From the NCBI GenBank assembly GCA_964445115.1, contig CAYUJU010000084.1, positions 1-6,020 on the forward strand: a DNA stretch of 6,020 nucleotides. The letters run 5' to 3'. Source of the stretch: CAIJXJ01 sp964445115. GTDB lineage: Bacteria > Pseudomonadota > Gammaproteobacteria > Burkholderiales > Methylophilaceae. Shown piece by piece: positions 1-5,499 of this stretch. A program made the position numbers and the translations under genes. The notes under the pieces were generated by a model that ran no database searches, was not told where the DNA came from, and worked only from the letters and a program-made list of their open reading frames with translations. Position 1 is the stretch's first letter. Every line of letters begins with the position of its first letter.

Positions 1-693
1 ATTGATCTTGGTCAGGAAATTGCGGCCGATGATCATCGGCTCCAGTTCCGGGTGGTTGATGTTGGCGGGGATGATCGCGCGGCCGCGGGCGACTTCGTCA
101 CGCACGAATTCGGGGGTAATCAGCTTGGGGATGGAAGCGCCGAAATCCTGGCCGGGGTGTTGCTTCAGAATCATCTCGGAGAGGCCTTCGCGGCGCTGGT
201 TCTCACGGATGGCGATGTATTCCATTTCCGGGGTGATGATACCCTGGCGCGCGTAGTGCATCTGGGTCACGTTCTTGCCCGCCTTGGCGCGACGCGGCTT
301 GCGTGTCAGGTTGAAGCGCAGTTCGGCCAGCGTCGGGTCGGACTTGCGCTGGTTGCCGTAGTCGGAGGTCAGGCCTTCCAGCACTTCGGTGTCGTTGCGC
401 TCGGCAATCCATGGGGCACGCAGTTCGGGCAGGCCGTCACGAATATCGATCTTGGCGGCCGGGTCGGTGTAGGGGCCAGAGGTATCGTATACCACGACCG
501 GCGGATTCTTTTCCGCGCCAAAGGCGGACGGCGTATCCGACAGGCTGATCTCGCGGAACGGTACGCGAATGTCTGGACGGCTGCCTTCGACGTAAATCTT
601 GCGCGATTTCGGGAATGCCTTGGTCGCAGACTCGTCGAGTTCAGCAGTAGCGTTGATGAATTTTGTTTGGGTGGATTTGTCAGGTGCGTTCAT
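1..693 (-). CDS. thiC: Phosphomethylpyrimidine synthase ThiC, N-terminal part
   Basis: ThiC is the radical-SAM enzyme that rearranges aminoimidazole ribotide into hydroxymethylpyrimidine phosphate, the pyrimidine half of thiamine, in the cytoplasm. The minus strand reads without a stop from ATG at 693 to the window edge, giving 231 residues of a protein that is usually a little over 600. It begins MNAPDKSTQTKFINATAEL and continues with stretches typical of ThiC: YVEGSRPDIRVPFREI, VYDTSGPYTDP, DGLPELRAPWI, VTQMHYARQGIITPEMEYIA and IPANINHPELEPMIIGRNFL. The C-terminal CxxC-type Fe-S motif lies beyond the window. The start is supported by a GGAG Shine-Dalgarno at 699-702 with a 5-base spacer and by a TPP riboswitch directly upstream. 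The partial state is only due to the window edge. The reading of the family is very secure. Confidence 0.98.
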   Translation of the reverse strand, partial: MNAPDKSTQTKFINATAELDESATKAFPKSRKIYVEGSRPDIRVPFREISLSDTPSAFGAEKNPPVVVYDTSGPYTDPAAKIDIRDGLPELRAPWIAERNDTEVLEGLTSDYGNQRKSDPTLAELRFNLTRKPRRAKAGKNVTQMHYARQGIITPEMEYIAIRENQRREGLSEMILKQHPGQDFGASIPKLITPEFVRDEVARGRAIIPANINHPELEPMIIGRNFLTKIN

Positions 694-741
694 GGGTACT
701 CCAGAGGAAAAAACGTAAGGAGCAGAACGACCTGCTTCCCT
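694..741 (-). promoter_or_regulatory. thiC expression platform with competing anti-SD helices
   Basis: On the minus strand the bases 724-719 (TGCTCC) can pair with 702-697 (GGAGTA), which holds the thiC Shine-Dalgarno, as six pairs including one G-U. The same strand, extended to 725-719 (CTGCTCC), can instead pair with 739-732 (GGAAGCAG) around a 6-base loop, with one bulged A. That second partner includes the 3' strand of riboswitch helix P1. The helices are therefore exclusive: with TPP bound, P1 forms and TGCTCC is free to hide the SD, while without TPP it is held away. The pairings are read from the sequence; the switching is inferred. A T run at 708-713 is separated from the hairpin by five bases, so a classical terminator is less likely. 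Confidence 0.55.
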
Positions 742-818
742 ACGGCGGCATGATCCGCATCAGGTTCAAAGGGTGTGTCTCACTGCAGTGCTTTTTCAAG
801 GCCTGCAGACCCCCAGCA
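733..818 (-). ncRNA. TPP riboswitch (THI box) in the thiC leader
   Basis: This is a cis-acting RNA aptamer that binds thiamine pyrophosphate and lowers thiC expression when the vitamin is plentiful. Read on the minus strand it has the THI-box landmarks in order. P1 is TGCT (818-815) pairing with AGCA (736-733). The GGGG/ACCC pair forms P2. P3 is closed by CTGCAG on both arms. It is followed by TGAGA, then ACCCTTTGAACCTGAT, and a P5 arm GCGG-ATCATG-CCGC leads into GTAGGGAAGC. The conserved TGAGA and CCTGAT...ATCATGCC bulges are the known pyrimidine- and pyrophosphate-binding parts. The aptamer ends about 40 bases before the thiC start, which leaves room for a translational expression platform. 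The usual GCTGAGA is AGTGAGA here, a small deviation. Confidence 0.96.
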
Positions 819-827
819 ATGCCTGCG

Positions 828-856
828 AAAGTACTTGATTTGTGGAATAATTGCAA
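828..856 (-). promoter_or_regulatory. Candidate sigma-70 promoter for thiC
   Basis: TTGCAA at 856-851 and TACTTT at 833-828 on the minus strand are spaced by 17 bases, 10 bases upstream of the TPP aptamer. The start site would fall close to the 5' end of the riboswitch, which is where it should be. The element matches are moderate (4 of 6 and 3 of 6), so the call rests mostly on position. Confidence 0.35.
846..851 (+). promoter_or_regulatory. Candidate -10 element for the pcm-like gene
   Basis: AATAAT (846-851) matches the TATAAT consensus at five of six bases and lies 33 bases before the start codon at 885. The -35 region is poor (CTGCGA around 823-828). It shares a base with the thiC -35 hexamer on the other strand, so the two divergent promoters would overlap if both are real. 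Confidence 0.25.
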
Positions 857-884
857 GATCAACCGGTGTAGGGATATTGCCTCA

Positions 885-1538
885 ATGAACCTCGAACAAG
901 CGCGTTACAACATGATCGAACAACAGATTCGCCCGTGGGAAGTCCTGGATGCCACGGTACTGGACCTGCTGAAACAAGTGCCGCGCGAGGGTTTTGTTCC
1001 CGAACAATATGCCGGGCTCGCTTTCGCCGATATCGAGATTCCGCTGGGGCACGGCCAGTCCATGCTGTCGCCCAAGCTCGAAGCGCGCATGGTGCAGTCT
1101 CTGGCCCTGAGGAAAACCGACAAAGTGCTCGAGGTTGGCACAGGTAGCGGCTACATGACGGCCCTGCTGGCCACGCTGGCCGGCGAAGTGGTGAGCGTCG
1201 AGCTGGTCGAGCCACTGGCCGCCGCCGCCCGCGCGCGCCTGCATCAACACGGCATCAGCAATGTTACGGTACAAGTAGGCGATGCTGCGCAAGGCTGGGC
1301 CGCAGGGGCTCCGTACGATGTGATCGTGCTGACTGGCTCAGTGCCGGTGCTGGCCGATGCGTTCCGTGCGCAACTCAAGCCGGGTGGTCGCCTGCTCGCC
1401 ATCGTCGGTGAAGCCCCGGTGATGGAGGCGACGTTGGTGACCTGCGTCGATACAGACGCGTTTCGCAGCGAGGTATTGTTTGAAATCTGCGCCCCAGCGC
1501 TGATCAATGCCCCCGTGCCGGCCCGTTTCACTTTCTAA
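885..1538 (+). CDS. Protein-L-isoaspartate O-methyltransferase family protein
   Basis: This is a 217-residue class I SAM-dependent methyltransferase of the Pcm family. Family members repair isoaspartyl residues in aged cytoplasmic proteins. Visible parts are an N-terminal segment NMIEQQIRPWEVLD (9-22), the SAM-binding loop LEVGTGSG (82-89), the acidic strand VSVELVEP (103-110, Glu106), motif II PYDVIVLTGSVP (143-154) and LKPGGRL (164-170). In place of the classical G-Q-T-I-S-x-P active-site loop it has GQSMLSP (57-63), so the catalytic Ser/Thr position aligns with Leu61; enzyme activity on isoaspartate is therefore uncertain. From memory, betaproteobacterial homologues of this subtype share this change and often sit near tolC. 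The ATG at 885 is chosen because homology starts at MNLEQARYNMIEQQ and AGGGA lies 10 bases upstream; a longer frame from 663 would run into thiC. It is probably co-transcribed with the FecR-domain gene 23 bases downstream. Confidence 0.9.
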   Translation: MNLEQARYNMIEQQIRPWEVLDATVLDLLKQVPREGFVPEQYAGLAFADIEIPLGHGQSMLSPKLEARMVQSLALRKTDKVLEVGTGSGYMTALLATLAGEVVSVELVEPLAAAARARLHQHGISNVTVQVGDAAQGWAAGAPYDVIVLTGSVPVLADAFRAQLKPGGRLLAIVGEAPVMEATLVTCVDTDAFRSEVLFEICAPALINAPVPARFTF

Positions 1539-1561
1539 AGTCGCGCGATTTCTTCTGCCTG

Positions 1562-2329
1562 ATGCGGTCGATCCGAATCTTCATTTGCGTTGCACTGAGC
1601 TTGCCGCTCTATTTTGTCGCGCCTGCCGTGCAGGCCGCAACGCTGGCCGGTACGGTGATGGAATCGCAAGGGCAGGTGCAGGTTGCTGGCAAACGCCCGT
1701 CCGGCAAGATGGACGTCTACCAGGGCGACCAGATCGTTACTGGTGGTGATGGCGAACTGTTGGTGCGCATGACCGATGGCACGACCATGGCGATCCGCCC
1801 CGATTCGGTGCTCCGCGTCGAGCAATACCGGTTTGAAAACGACACGCGCAAGAATGAGGACAACAACCTGTTCGTACATCTGGCCAAGGGCGGCCTGCGC
1901 ATGGTCACCGGTCTGATCGGCAAGCGTAATCCCAAAGGATTCAAGGTCGGCACGCCGACCGCGACGATCGGTGTGCGCGGGACGGATTTTGAGGTCGCGG
2001 TGCTCGACCAAACCAAGGCGGGAGCCGAGGCAGGCACCTACAGCAAGGTGTTCTCTGGCGCGACGTTCCTGGAAAACACGCTGGGCGCGCGTATTGAACT
2101 CGGCGCCGGGCAGGTGGCGTTCTCACCGCTGGATGCGTTGCAGGCGGCCAAGCGTTTCGGTTTGCTCAAGCAGGTGCCAGACGTGTTCTTCGATGGCCGC
2201 TACGATAGCCTGCTCAATGCGCTGCAGGACGAAGCGCTGAATCGGCTGAACAACGAGCTTGGCGGCAAGTTGCCGGGTGAGTTGCGCAATCTGCTGCCCA
2301 AACTGGGCGACTTGCTGAAGAATCAGTAG
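1562..2329 (+). CDS. Secreted FecR-domain protein
   Basis: This is a 255-residue protein with a Sec signal peptide: positive MRSIR, a hydrophobic core to about residue 22, and likely cleavage after VQA at 25. The mature part starts with a small beta-rich segment (AGTVMESQGQVQVAG) and contains a FecR-type domain at about 54-145: GDQIVTGGDGELLVRMTDGT, then IRPDSVLRVEQYRF and KVGTPTATIGVRGTDFEV, the last being the most typical FecR signature. The C-terminus (about 217-255) is leucine-rich and probably forms amphipathic helices. It lacks the cytoplasmic anti-sigma region and membrane segment of true FecR, and no sigma factor or TonB receptor lies nearby. A periplasmic or envelope role is therefore likelier than iron signalling; the exact role is unknown. 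No clear Shine-Dalgarno precedes 1562, so translation may depend on coupling to the upstream gene. The start is set by the signal peptide. Confidence 0.87.
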   Translation: MRSIRIFICVALSLPLYFVAPAVQAATLAGTVMESQGQVQVAGKRPSGKMDVYQGDQIVTGGDGELLVRMTDGTTMAIRPDSVLRVEQYRFENDTRKNEDNNLFVHLAKGGLRMVTGLIGKRNPKGFKVGTPTATIGVRGTDFEVAVLDQTKAGAEAGTYSKVFSGATFLENTLGARIELGAGQVAFSPLDALQAAKRFGLLKQVPDVFFDGRYDSLLNALQDEALNRLNNELGGKLPGELRNLLPKLGDLLKNQ

Positions 2330-2340
2330 CCTCCAGAACA

Positions 2341-2360
2341 GGCGGCCTCGATAGGCCGCC
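2341..2360. terminator. Hairpin between convergent operons
   Basis: GGCGGCCT (2341-2348) and AGGCCGCC (2353-2360) form a perfect 8-pair stem with a CGAT loop. It starts 12 bases after the FecR-gene stop and 15 bases past the ntrC stop, so it can end transcription from both sides. The following tract on the plus strand (TTCCCTTCGTT) is only moderately T-rich and the other side is poorer, so termination may be incomplete. Confidence 0.7.
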
Positions 2361-2375
2361 TTCCCTTCGTTCCCC

Positions 2376-3767
2376 CTAATCCTCGATCCCAAGCTCCTGC
2401 ACTTTGCGCGTCAGCGTGTTGCGGCCCATGCCTAGAAGGTTGGCGGCTTCGATGCGCCGTCCGCTGGTAAAGTCCAGGCTGCGCGTGATCATGATGCGTT
2501 CGAACTGGTGGGTGAGGTTTTCCAGGATATTTTGCTCGCCGCGATTCAGCAGATCGGTGACCTCCTCGGCCAGGGCCTCCTGCCAGGATGAGCCCGTGCT
2601 GCTGGTGCGGCCAGGCTCTTCGCGCAGTTCGGGCGGCAGATCGGCGACATCGATATTTTGGCCGGGAGCCATCACGGTCAGCCAGTGGCAGACGTTTTCG
2701 AGTTGACGCACGTTGCCGCTCCAGGTGAGCGTGGTCAGGTAGCGCAGCGCCGCGGCCGAGAGTTGTTTGGGTTCGACCCCCAGTTCTGAGGCGCTGTGCT
2801 GCAGGAAGTATTTCGCTAGCAAGGGAATATCCTCGCGCCGCTCCCGCAGCGGCGGCAGGCGCAGGCGGATCACGTTCAGGCGGTGGAATAGATCCTCGCG
2901 GAACAGACCCTGCTTCACGCGTTCTTCCAGATCCTGGTGGGTGGCCGCGATGATGCGCACGTTAGCCTTGACCGGCTGGTGGCCGCCGACGCGGTAAAAC
3001 TGTCCGTCACTCAGTACGCGCAGCAAGCGGGTCTGCAGGTCGGCCGGCATGTCCCCGATTTCATCCAGAAACAGGGTGCCGCCGTCCGCCTGTTCGAAAC
3101 GCCCGCGCCGTGCGGCCTGTGCCCCGGTGAACGCACCACGCTCGTGGCCGAACAGCTCGGATTCGAGCAGATCCTTGGGAATGGCGGCGGTGTTGATGGC
3201 GATGAACGGTTTGTCGGCACGCAAACTGTGCCGGTGCAGCGCCATGGCGACCAGTTCCTTGCCGGTGCCGGATTCGCCGTTGATCATCACGGTGGAATGT
3301 GATCGGCTGAGGCGGCCGATGGCGCGGAAGACTTCCTGCATGGCAGGCGCCTGCCCGATGATTTCCGGCGTTTCCTGCGGCTCTTCGCTTTCCGCAGCCT
3401 GCCGAGTGCTTTCCTCTACCGCGCGGCGAATGATGTCGACGGCCTGGTCCACGTCGAAAGGCTTGGCCAGATATTCGAACGCGCCCCCTTGAAAGGCAGC
3501 GACTGCGCTTTCCAGGTCCGAATAGGCTGTCATGATGATGACGGGGACCTCGGGTAGGCGTTTCTTAATTTCCTGCAGGAAATCCAGGCCGGAGCCGTTG
3601 GGCATGCGGATGTCGCTGACCACGACTTGCGGTTGCTCCTCCGCCAGCGCCGCCAATGCTTCCGGTGCGGAAGAGAATGTCCTGAACTCCATTTCGGTGC
3701 GCGCCAAGGCCTTTTCGAACACCCAGCGGATGGAACGGTCGTCGTCGATGATCCAGATCGGTTTCAT
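2376..3767 (-). CDS. ntrC: Nitrogen regulation response regulator NtrC (GlnG/NR(I))
   Basis: This 463-residue sigma-54-dependent activator is close in length to the E. coli protein (469). The receiver domain (1-119) has the acidic pocket Asp8-Asp10, the phosphoacceptor Asp52 (VVSDIRMPNGSG), Thr80 and Lys102. The AAA+ domain (about 136-365) has Walker A GESGTGKE (164-171), the sigma-54 contact loop GAFTGA (211-216) and Walker B TLFLDEIGD with Asp235-Glu236. The C-terminus carries a Fis-type helix-turn-helix at about 438-459 (RIEAANLLGMGRNTLTRKVQ). All key residues are intact. When phosphorylated by NtrB under nitrogen limitation it forms an ATP-hydrolysing oligomer that opens sigma-54 promoters such as that of glnA. 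The start ATG is 8 bases after the ntrB stop with only a weak TAGG ahead of it, suggesting translational coupling. It is the last gene of its operon. Confidence 0.98.
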   Translation of the reverse strand: MKPIWIIDDDRSIRWVFEKALARTEMEFRTFSSAPEALAALAEEQPQVVVSDIRMPNGSGLDFLQEIKKRLPEVPVIIMTAYSDLESAVAAFQGGAFEYLAKPFDVDQAVDIIRRAVEESTRQAAESEEPQETPEIIGQAPAMQEVFRAIGRLSRSHSTVMINGESGTGKELVAMALHRHSLRADKPFIAINTAAIPKDLLESELFGHERGAFTGAQAARRGRFEQADGGTLFLDEIGDMPADLQTRLLRVLSDGQFYRVGGHQPVKANVRIIAATHQDLEERVKQGLFREDLFHRLNVIRLRLPPLRERREDIPLLAKYFLQHSASELGVEPKQLSAAALRYLTTLTWSGNVRQLENVCHWLTVMAPGQNIDVADLPPELREEPGRTSSTGSSWQEALAEEVTDLLNRGEQNILENLTHQFERIMITRSLDFTSGRRIEAANLLGMGRNTLTRKVQELGIED

Positions 3768-3775
3768 GGAGTAGC

Positions 3776-4849
3776 CTATGGTTTCGGTTTGTATGCGGTG
3801 GATTCCAGCGGCAGCAGGATGGTGAAACAGGTGCGGCCAGGTTGGCTCTCACACTCGATCATGCCGTGGTGCTGGGTGATGAAGGTTTGTGCCAGCGTCA
3901 GGCCAAGGCCGGAACCTTCGGCGCGGCCGGTCACTAACGGGTAGAAGATACGGTCGCGGATCTCCTCGGGAATGCCCGGGCCGTTGTCGATGATCTGCAG
4001 CTTGATGGCAACGCGGTAGCGTTTGCGCGCCAGCGTAACCTGACGCTCGGCGCGGGTGCGGAAAATGATTTCCCCATGCCCCTGCATCGCCTGAACTGCG
4101 TTGCGAGCAATGTTGAGCACCACCTGAATCAGCTTTTCGCGGTCGCCGATCAGTTCCGGCAGGCTGGTGTCGTAGTCGCGGCGGATGGTGACGCCCTGGG
4201 GAGATTCCGCCAGCAGCAGGCTGCGCACGCGTTCCAGCACTTCGTGGATATTGGTGGGTTCGTACTTCGGTACGCGATGGGGTGCCAGCAGGCGGTCCAT
4301 CAGCAGTTGCAGCCGGTCCGCTTCCTTGATGATGACCTGCGTGTATTCTCGCAGGCTGGGCTGGGGCAGTTCGTGTTCCAGCAACTGCGCCGCGCCTCGA
4401 AGCCCGCCCAGCGGGTTGCGGATCTCGTGGGCCAGATTGCGCAGCAACTCGGCGTTGGCCTGCTGCTGGATCAGCATCCGTTCTTCGCGCGCGATGCGCA
4501 ATTGCTGGTCCATTTGCTGGAATTCCAGGATCAGGCGCACCGGCGGCAGTTCTACCGGCGTAGCCGTACAGGTGACGGAAAGGGAATTTTGCCGTGCGGT
4601 GGTGATCGGGAACTCGTGCTCGCGGAACGGGCTGTTAGCGGCCAGCGCGGTTTGCACGGCGGAGATCAGGGCTTCGGTGCCAGGAAATACCTGTGCGAGT
4701 GGTAGCCCTTCCATCTGATGCGAACTGTAGGCGAACAGCACCTCGGCCGCCGGATTCGCGTAGAGCACCCGGGTCTCGCCATCCAGCAGGAGAACTGCCG
4801 TGGCGAGATGCTCGAGGCCGGTGAATGCATTGGGAATAAGTTTGTTCAT
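3776..4849 (-). CDS. ntrB: Nitrogen regulation sensor kinase NtrB (GlnL/NR(II))
   Basis: This is a 357-residue soluble histidine kinase/phosphatase that controls NtrC; in known systems PII protein tells it the nitrogen state. A PAS-like sensor domain fills about 8-110 (GLEHLATAVLLLDGETRVLYANPAAEVLF, split here as GLEHLATAVLLLD and VLYANPAAEVLF). A dimerisation helix follows with the H-box NLAHEIRNPLGG (phosphorylated His141). The ATPase domain has the N-box VVLNIARNAVQAM (Asn246, Asn250), G1 DNGPGIP (288-294) and G2 GRAEGSGLGL (308-317). No membrane segment is seen, as expected for NtrB. I chose the ATG at 4849, with AGAAGG just before it; an in-frame TTG at 4867 would add six residues but has no ribosome binding site. 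An 8-base gap leads to ntrC, and 42 bases separate it from the DUF4124 gene upstream. Confidence 0.97.
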   Translation of the reverse strand: MNKLIPNAFTGLEHLATAVLLLDGETRVLYANPAAEVLFAYSSHQMEGLPLAQVFPGTEALISAVQTALAANSPFREHEFPITTARQNSLSVTCTATPVELPPVRLILEFQQMDQQLRIAREERMLIQQQANAELLRNLAHEIRNPLGGLRGAAQLLEHELPQPSLREYTQVIIKEADRLQLLMDRLLAPHRVPKYEPTNIHEVLERVRSLLLAESPQGVTIRRDYDTSLPELIGDREKLIQVVLNIARNAVQAMQGHGEIIFRTRAERQVTLARKRYRVAIKLQIIDNGPGIPEEIRDRIFYPLVTGRAEGSGLGLTLAQTFITQHHGMIECESQPGRTCFTILLPLESTAYKPKP

Positions 4850-4850
4850 T

Positions 4851-4872
4851 GCCTTCTGGGTAAGCAAAAGGC
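4851..4872 (-). promoter_or_regulatory. Hairpin covering the ntrB ribosome binding site
   Basis: On the minus strand GCCTTTTG (4872-4865) can pair with CAGAAGGC (4858-4851), eight pairs including one U-G, with a CTTACC loop. The 3' arm contains AGAAGG, the only Shine-Dalgarno-like sequence before the ntrB ATG at 4849. The fold would reduce ntrB translation unless opened, for example by ribosomes ending the DUF4124 gene 20 bases upstream. The pairing is seen in the sequence; the effect is inferred. Confidence 0.42.
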
Positions 4873-4891
4873 AGGCCAGAAAAGCGGCGTG

Positions 4892-5386
4892 TTACTTGGT
4901 GTTACCAAGTTCCTTTTCCAGCAGTTGAATGTTCTGCTGGTGCAGGTTGACCTCTTCCTGCAGTTTTTGCACTTTCTCTTCGTATTTTGCCACGTTGCGG
5001 TAGGTCTTGCCGTCCTTGCCCTTGTATACCTCGGGGTTTTCCATTCCCTCGGCGAGATTCTTCTTTGCGGCTTCCAGCGCCTTCCTTTCATTCGCCAGTT
5101 CGTCGTTCAGGATGTCCTGACGCTTGCCGTCACGCTGTTTCTGGGTGTCCTGGTCCACGCGGGGGAATCCCGCCGGCGTGGGGGTGGCGGAAGCGCGAGG
5201 TCGGCTCCCCGCAGCGCTACTCCGGTTGCCCGTCGCGTTGGTGGGGTCCAGGTTCAATCGGGAGGAACCCTTCATGGGGACATTCGAATAGGTGACGTGG
5301 CCCTCGGCATCTACATGCTTGTAGATTTCGGCCTGTGCGCCCAGGCTGAAGGCGAGCCCAGCCAGCAACGGAAGTAGTTTGTTCAT
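4892..5386 (-). CDS. DUF4124-domain periplasmic protein in the glnA-ntrBC cluster
   Basis: This is a 164-residue protein of unknown function. MNKLLPLLAGLAFSLGAQA is a clear signal peptide with cleavage after residue 19. The mature N-terminus EIYKHVDAEGHVTYSNVPMK (20-39) is the DUF4124 signature, a short beta-hairpin motif common in proteobacterial envelope proteins. Residues 49-75 are a Ser/Thr/Ala/Pro-rich linker. From about 78 to 160 the chain is charged and helical, with likely coiled coil at 80-113 (IDLND-type Glu/Lys/Ala heptads) and 132-160 (KVQKLQEEVNLHQQNIQLL), split by a short GKDGKTY turn. From memory, relatives occur at the same place between glnA and ntrB in other betaproteobacteria, but no nitrogen-related role is established to my knowledge. 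The frame stays open to 5596, but the signal peptide fixes the start at 5386. No good Shine-Dalgarno precedes it; a candidate promoter sits so close that the mRNA might be almost leaderless. Confidence 0.9.
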   Translation of the reverse strand: MNKLLPLLAGLAFSLGAQAEIYKHVDAEGHVTYSNVPMKGSSRLNLDPTNATGNRSSAAGSRPRASATPTPAGFPRVDQDTQKQRDGKRQDILNDELANERKALEAAKKNLAEGMENPEVYKGKDGKTYRNVAKYEEKVQKLQEEVNLHQQNIQLLEKELGNTK

Positions 5387-5394
5387 GGCGTCAG

Positions 5395-5423
5395 AGTGTA
5401 GTGGAGAATCGCAAGTCAGACAA
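5395..5423 (-). promoter_or_regulatory. Candidate sigma-70 promoter for DUF4124-ntrB-ntrC
   Basis: TTGTCT (5423-5418) and TACACT (5400-5395) on the minus strand match the consensus at four of six bases each, with the ideal 17-base spacer. It lies between the glnA terminator and the DUF4124 gene, where a promoter is needed. The predicted start site would fall within a base or two of the ATG at 5386, giving a leaderless or very short leader, which agrees with the missing Shine-Dalgarno there. Confidence 0.42.
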
Positions 5424-5426
5424 CGC

Positions 5427-5443
5427 CGCTCCAGCATAGTGCG
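5427..5443 (-). promoter_or_regulatory. Possible NtrC binding site
   Basis: CGCACTATGCTGGAGCG on the minus strand resembles the NtrC consensus TGCACY-N5-GGTGCA, with the spacer exact and nine of the twelve half-site bases matching. It sits just upstream of the candidate -35 element of the DUF4124-ntrBC promoter. In E. coli the ntrBC promoter is repressed by NtrC, so a site here would make sense. The match is imperfect and could be chance. Confidence 0.3.
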
Positions 5444-5455
5444 TTGACGGACAAC

Positions 5456-5483
5456 AAAAAAGGCGGGTTCACCCGCCTTTTTT
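5456..5483. terminator. Bidirectional intrinsic terminator after glnA
   Basis: GGCGGG (5462-5467) and CCCGCC (5472-5477) form a GC stem around TTCA, flanked by six A on the left and six T on the right, so that each strand has a stem followed by a U run. On the minus strand it lies 17 bases past the glnA stop and should end the glnA transcript, separating it from DUF4124-ntrBC. Some read-through into the downstream genes, as in enteric glnALG, remains possible. Confidence 0.9.
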
Positions 5484-5499
5484 GCTTGCCTGTGCGAAT

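Noticed and set aside
708..739. Intrinsic terminator in the thiC leader
   Set aside because: The hairpin at 719-739 is followed by TTACG before the T run, and it would form when TPP is absent, the wrong sense for thiC control. An SD-masking switch fits better.
52..753. Open plus-strand frame of 233 codons
   Set aside because: It is antisense to the well conserved thiC coding sequence and its leader.
783..808. Inverted CTGCAG repeats as a possible protein operator or repeat element
   Set aside because: They form the two arms of helix P3 of the TPP riboswitch.
663..884. N-terminal extension of the pcm-like gene by 74 codons
   Set aside because: It would overlap thiC and its TPP riboswitch, has no family resemblance, and the homology begins exactly at the ATG at 885.
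4076..4705. Open plus-strand frame of 209 codons
   Set aside because: It is antisense to ntrB, whose domains and catalytic motifs are complete; the plus-strand product shows no recognisable motif.
4718..5377. Open plus-strand frame of 219 codons with very hydrophobic stretches resembling membrane helices
   Set aside because: It runs antisense to the DUF4124 gene and the start of ntrB. The hydrophobic Leu/Phe/Val runs are what the reverse strand of Glu/Lys/Gln-rich coiled coil gives.
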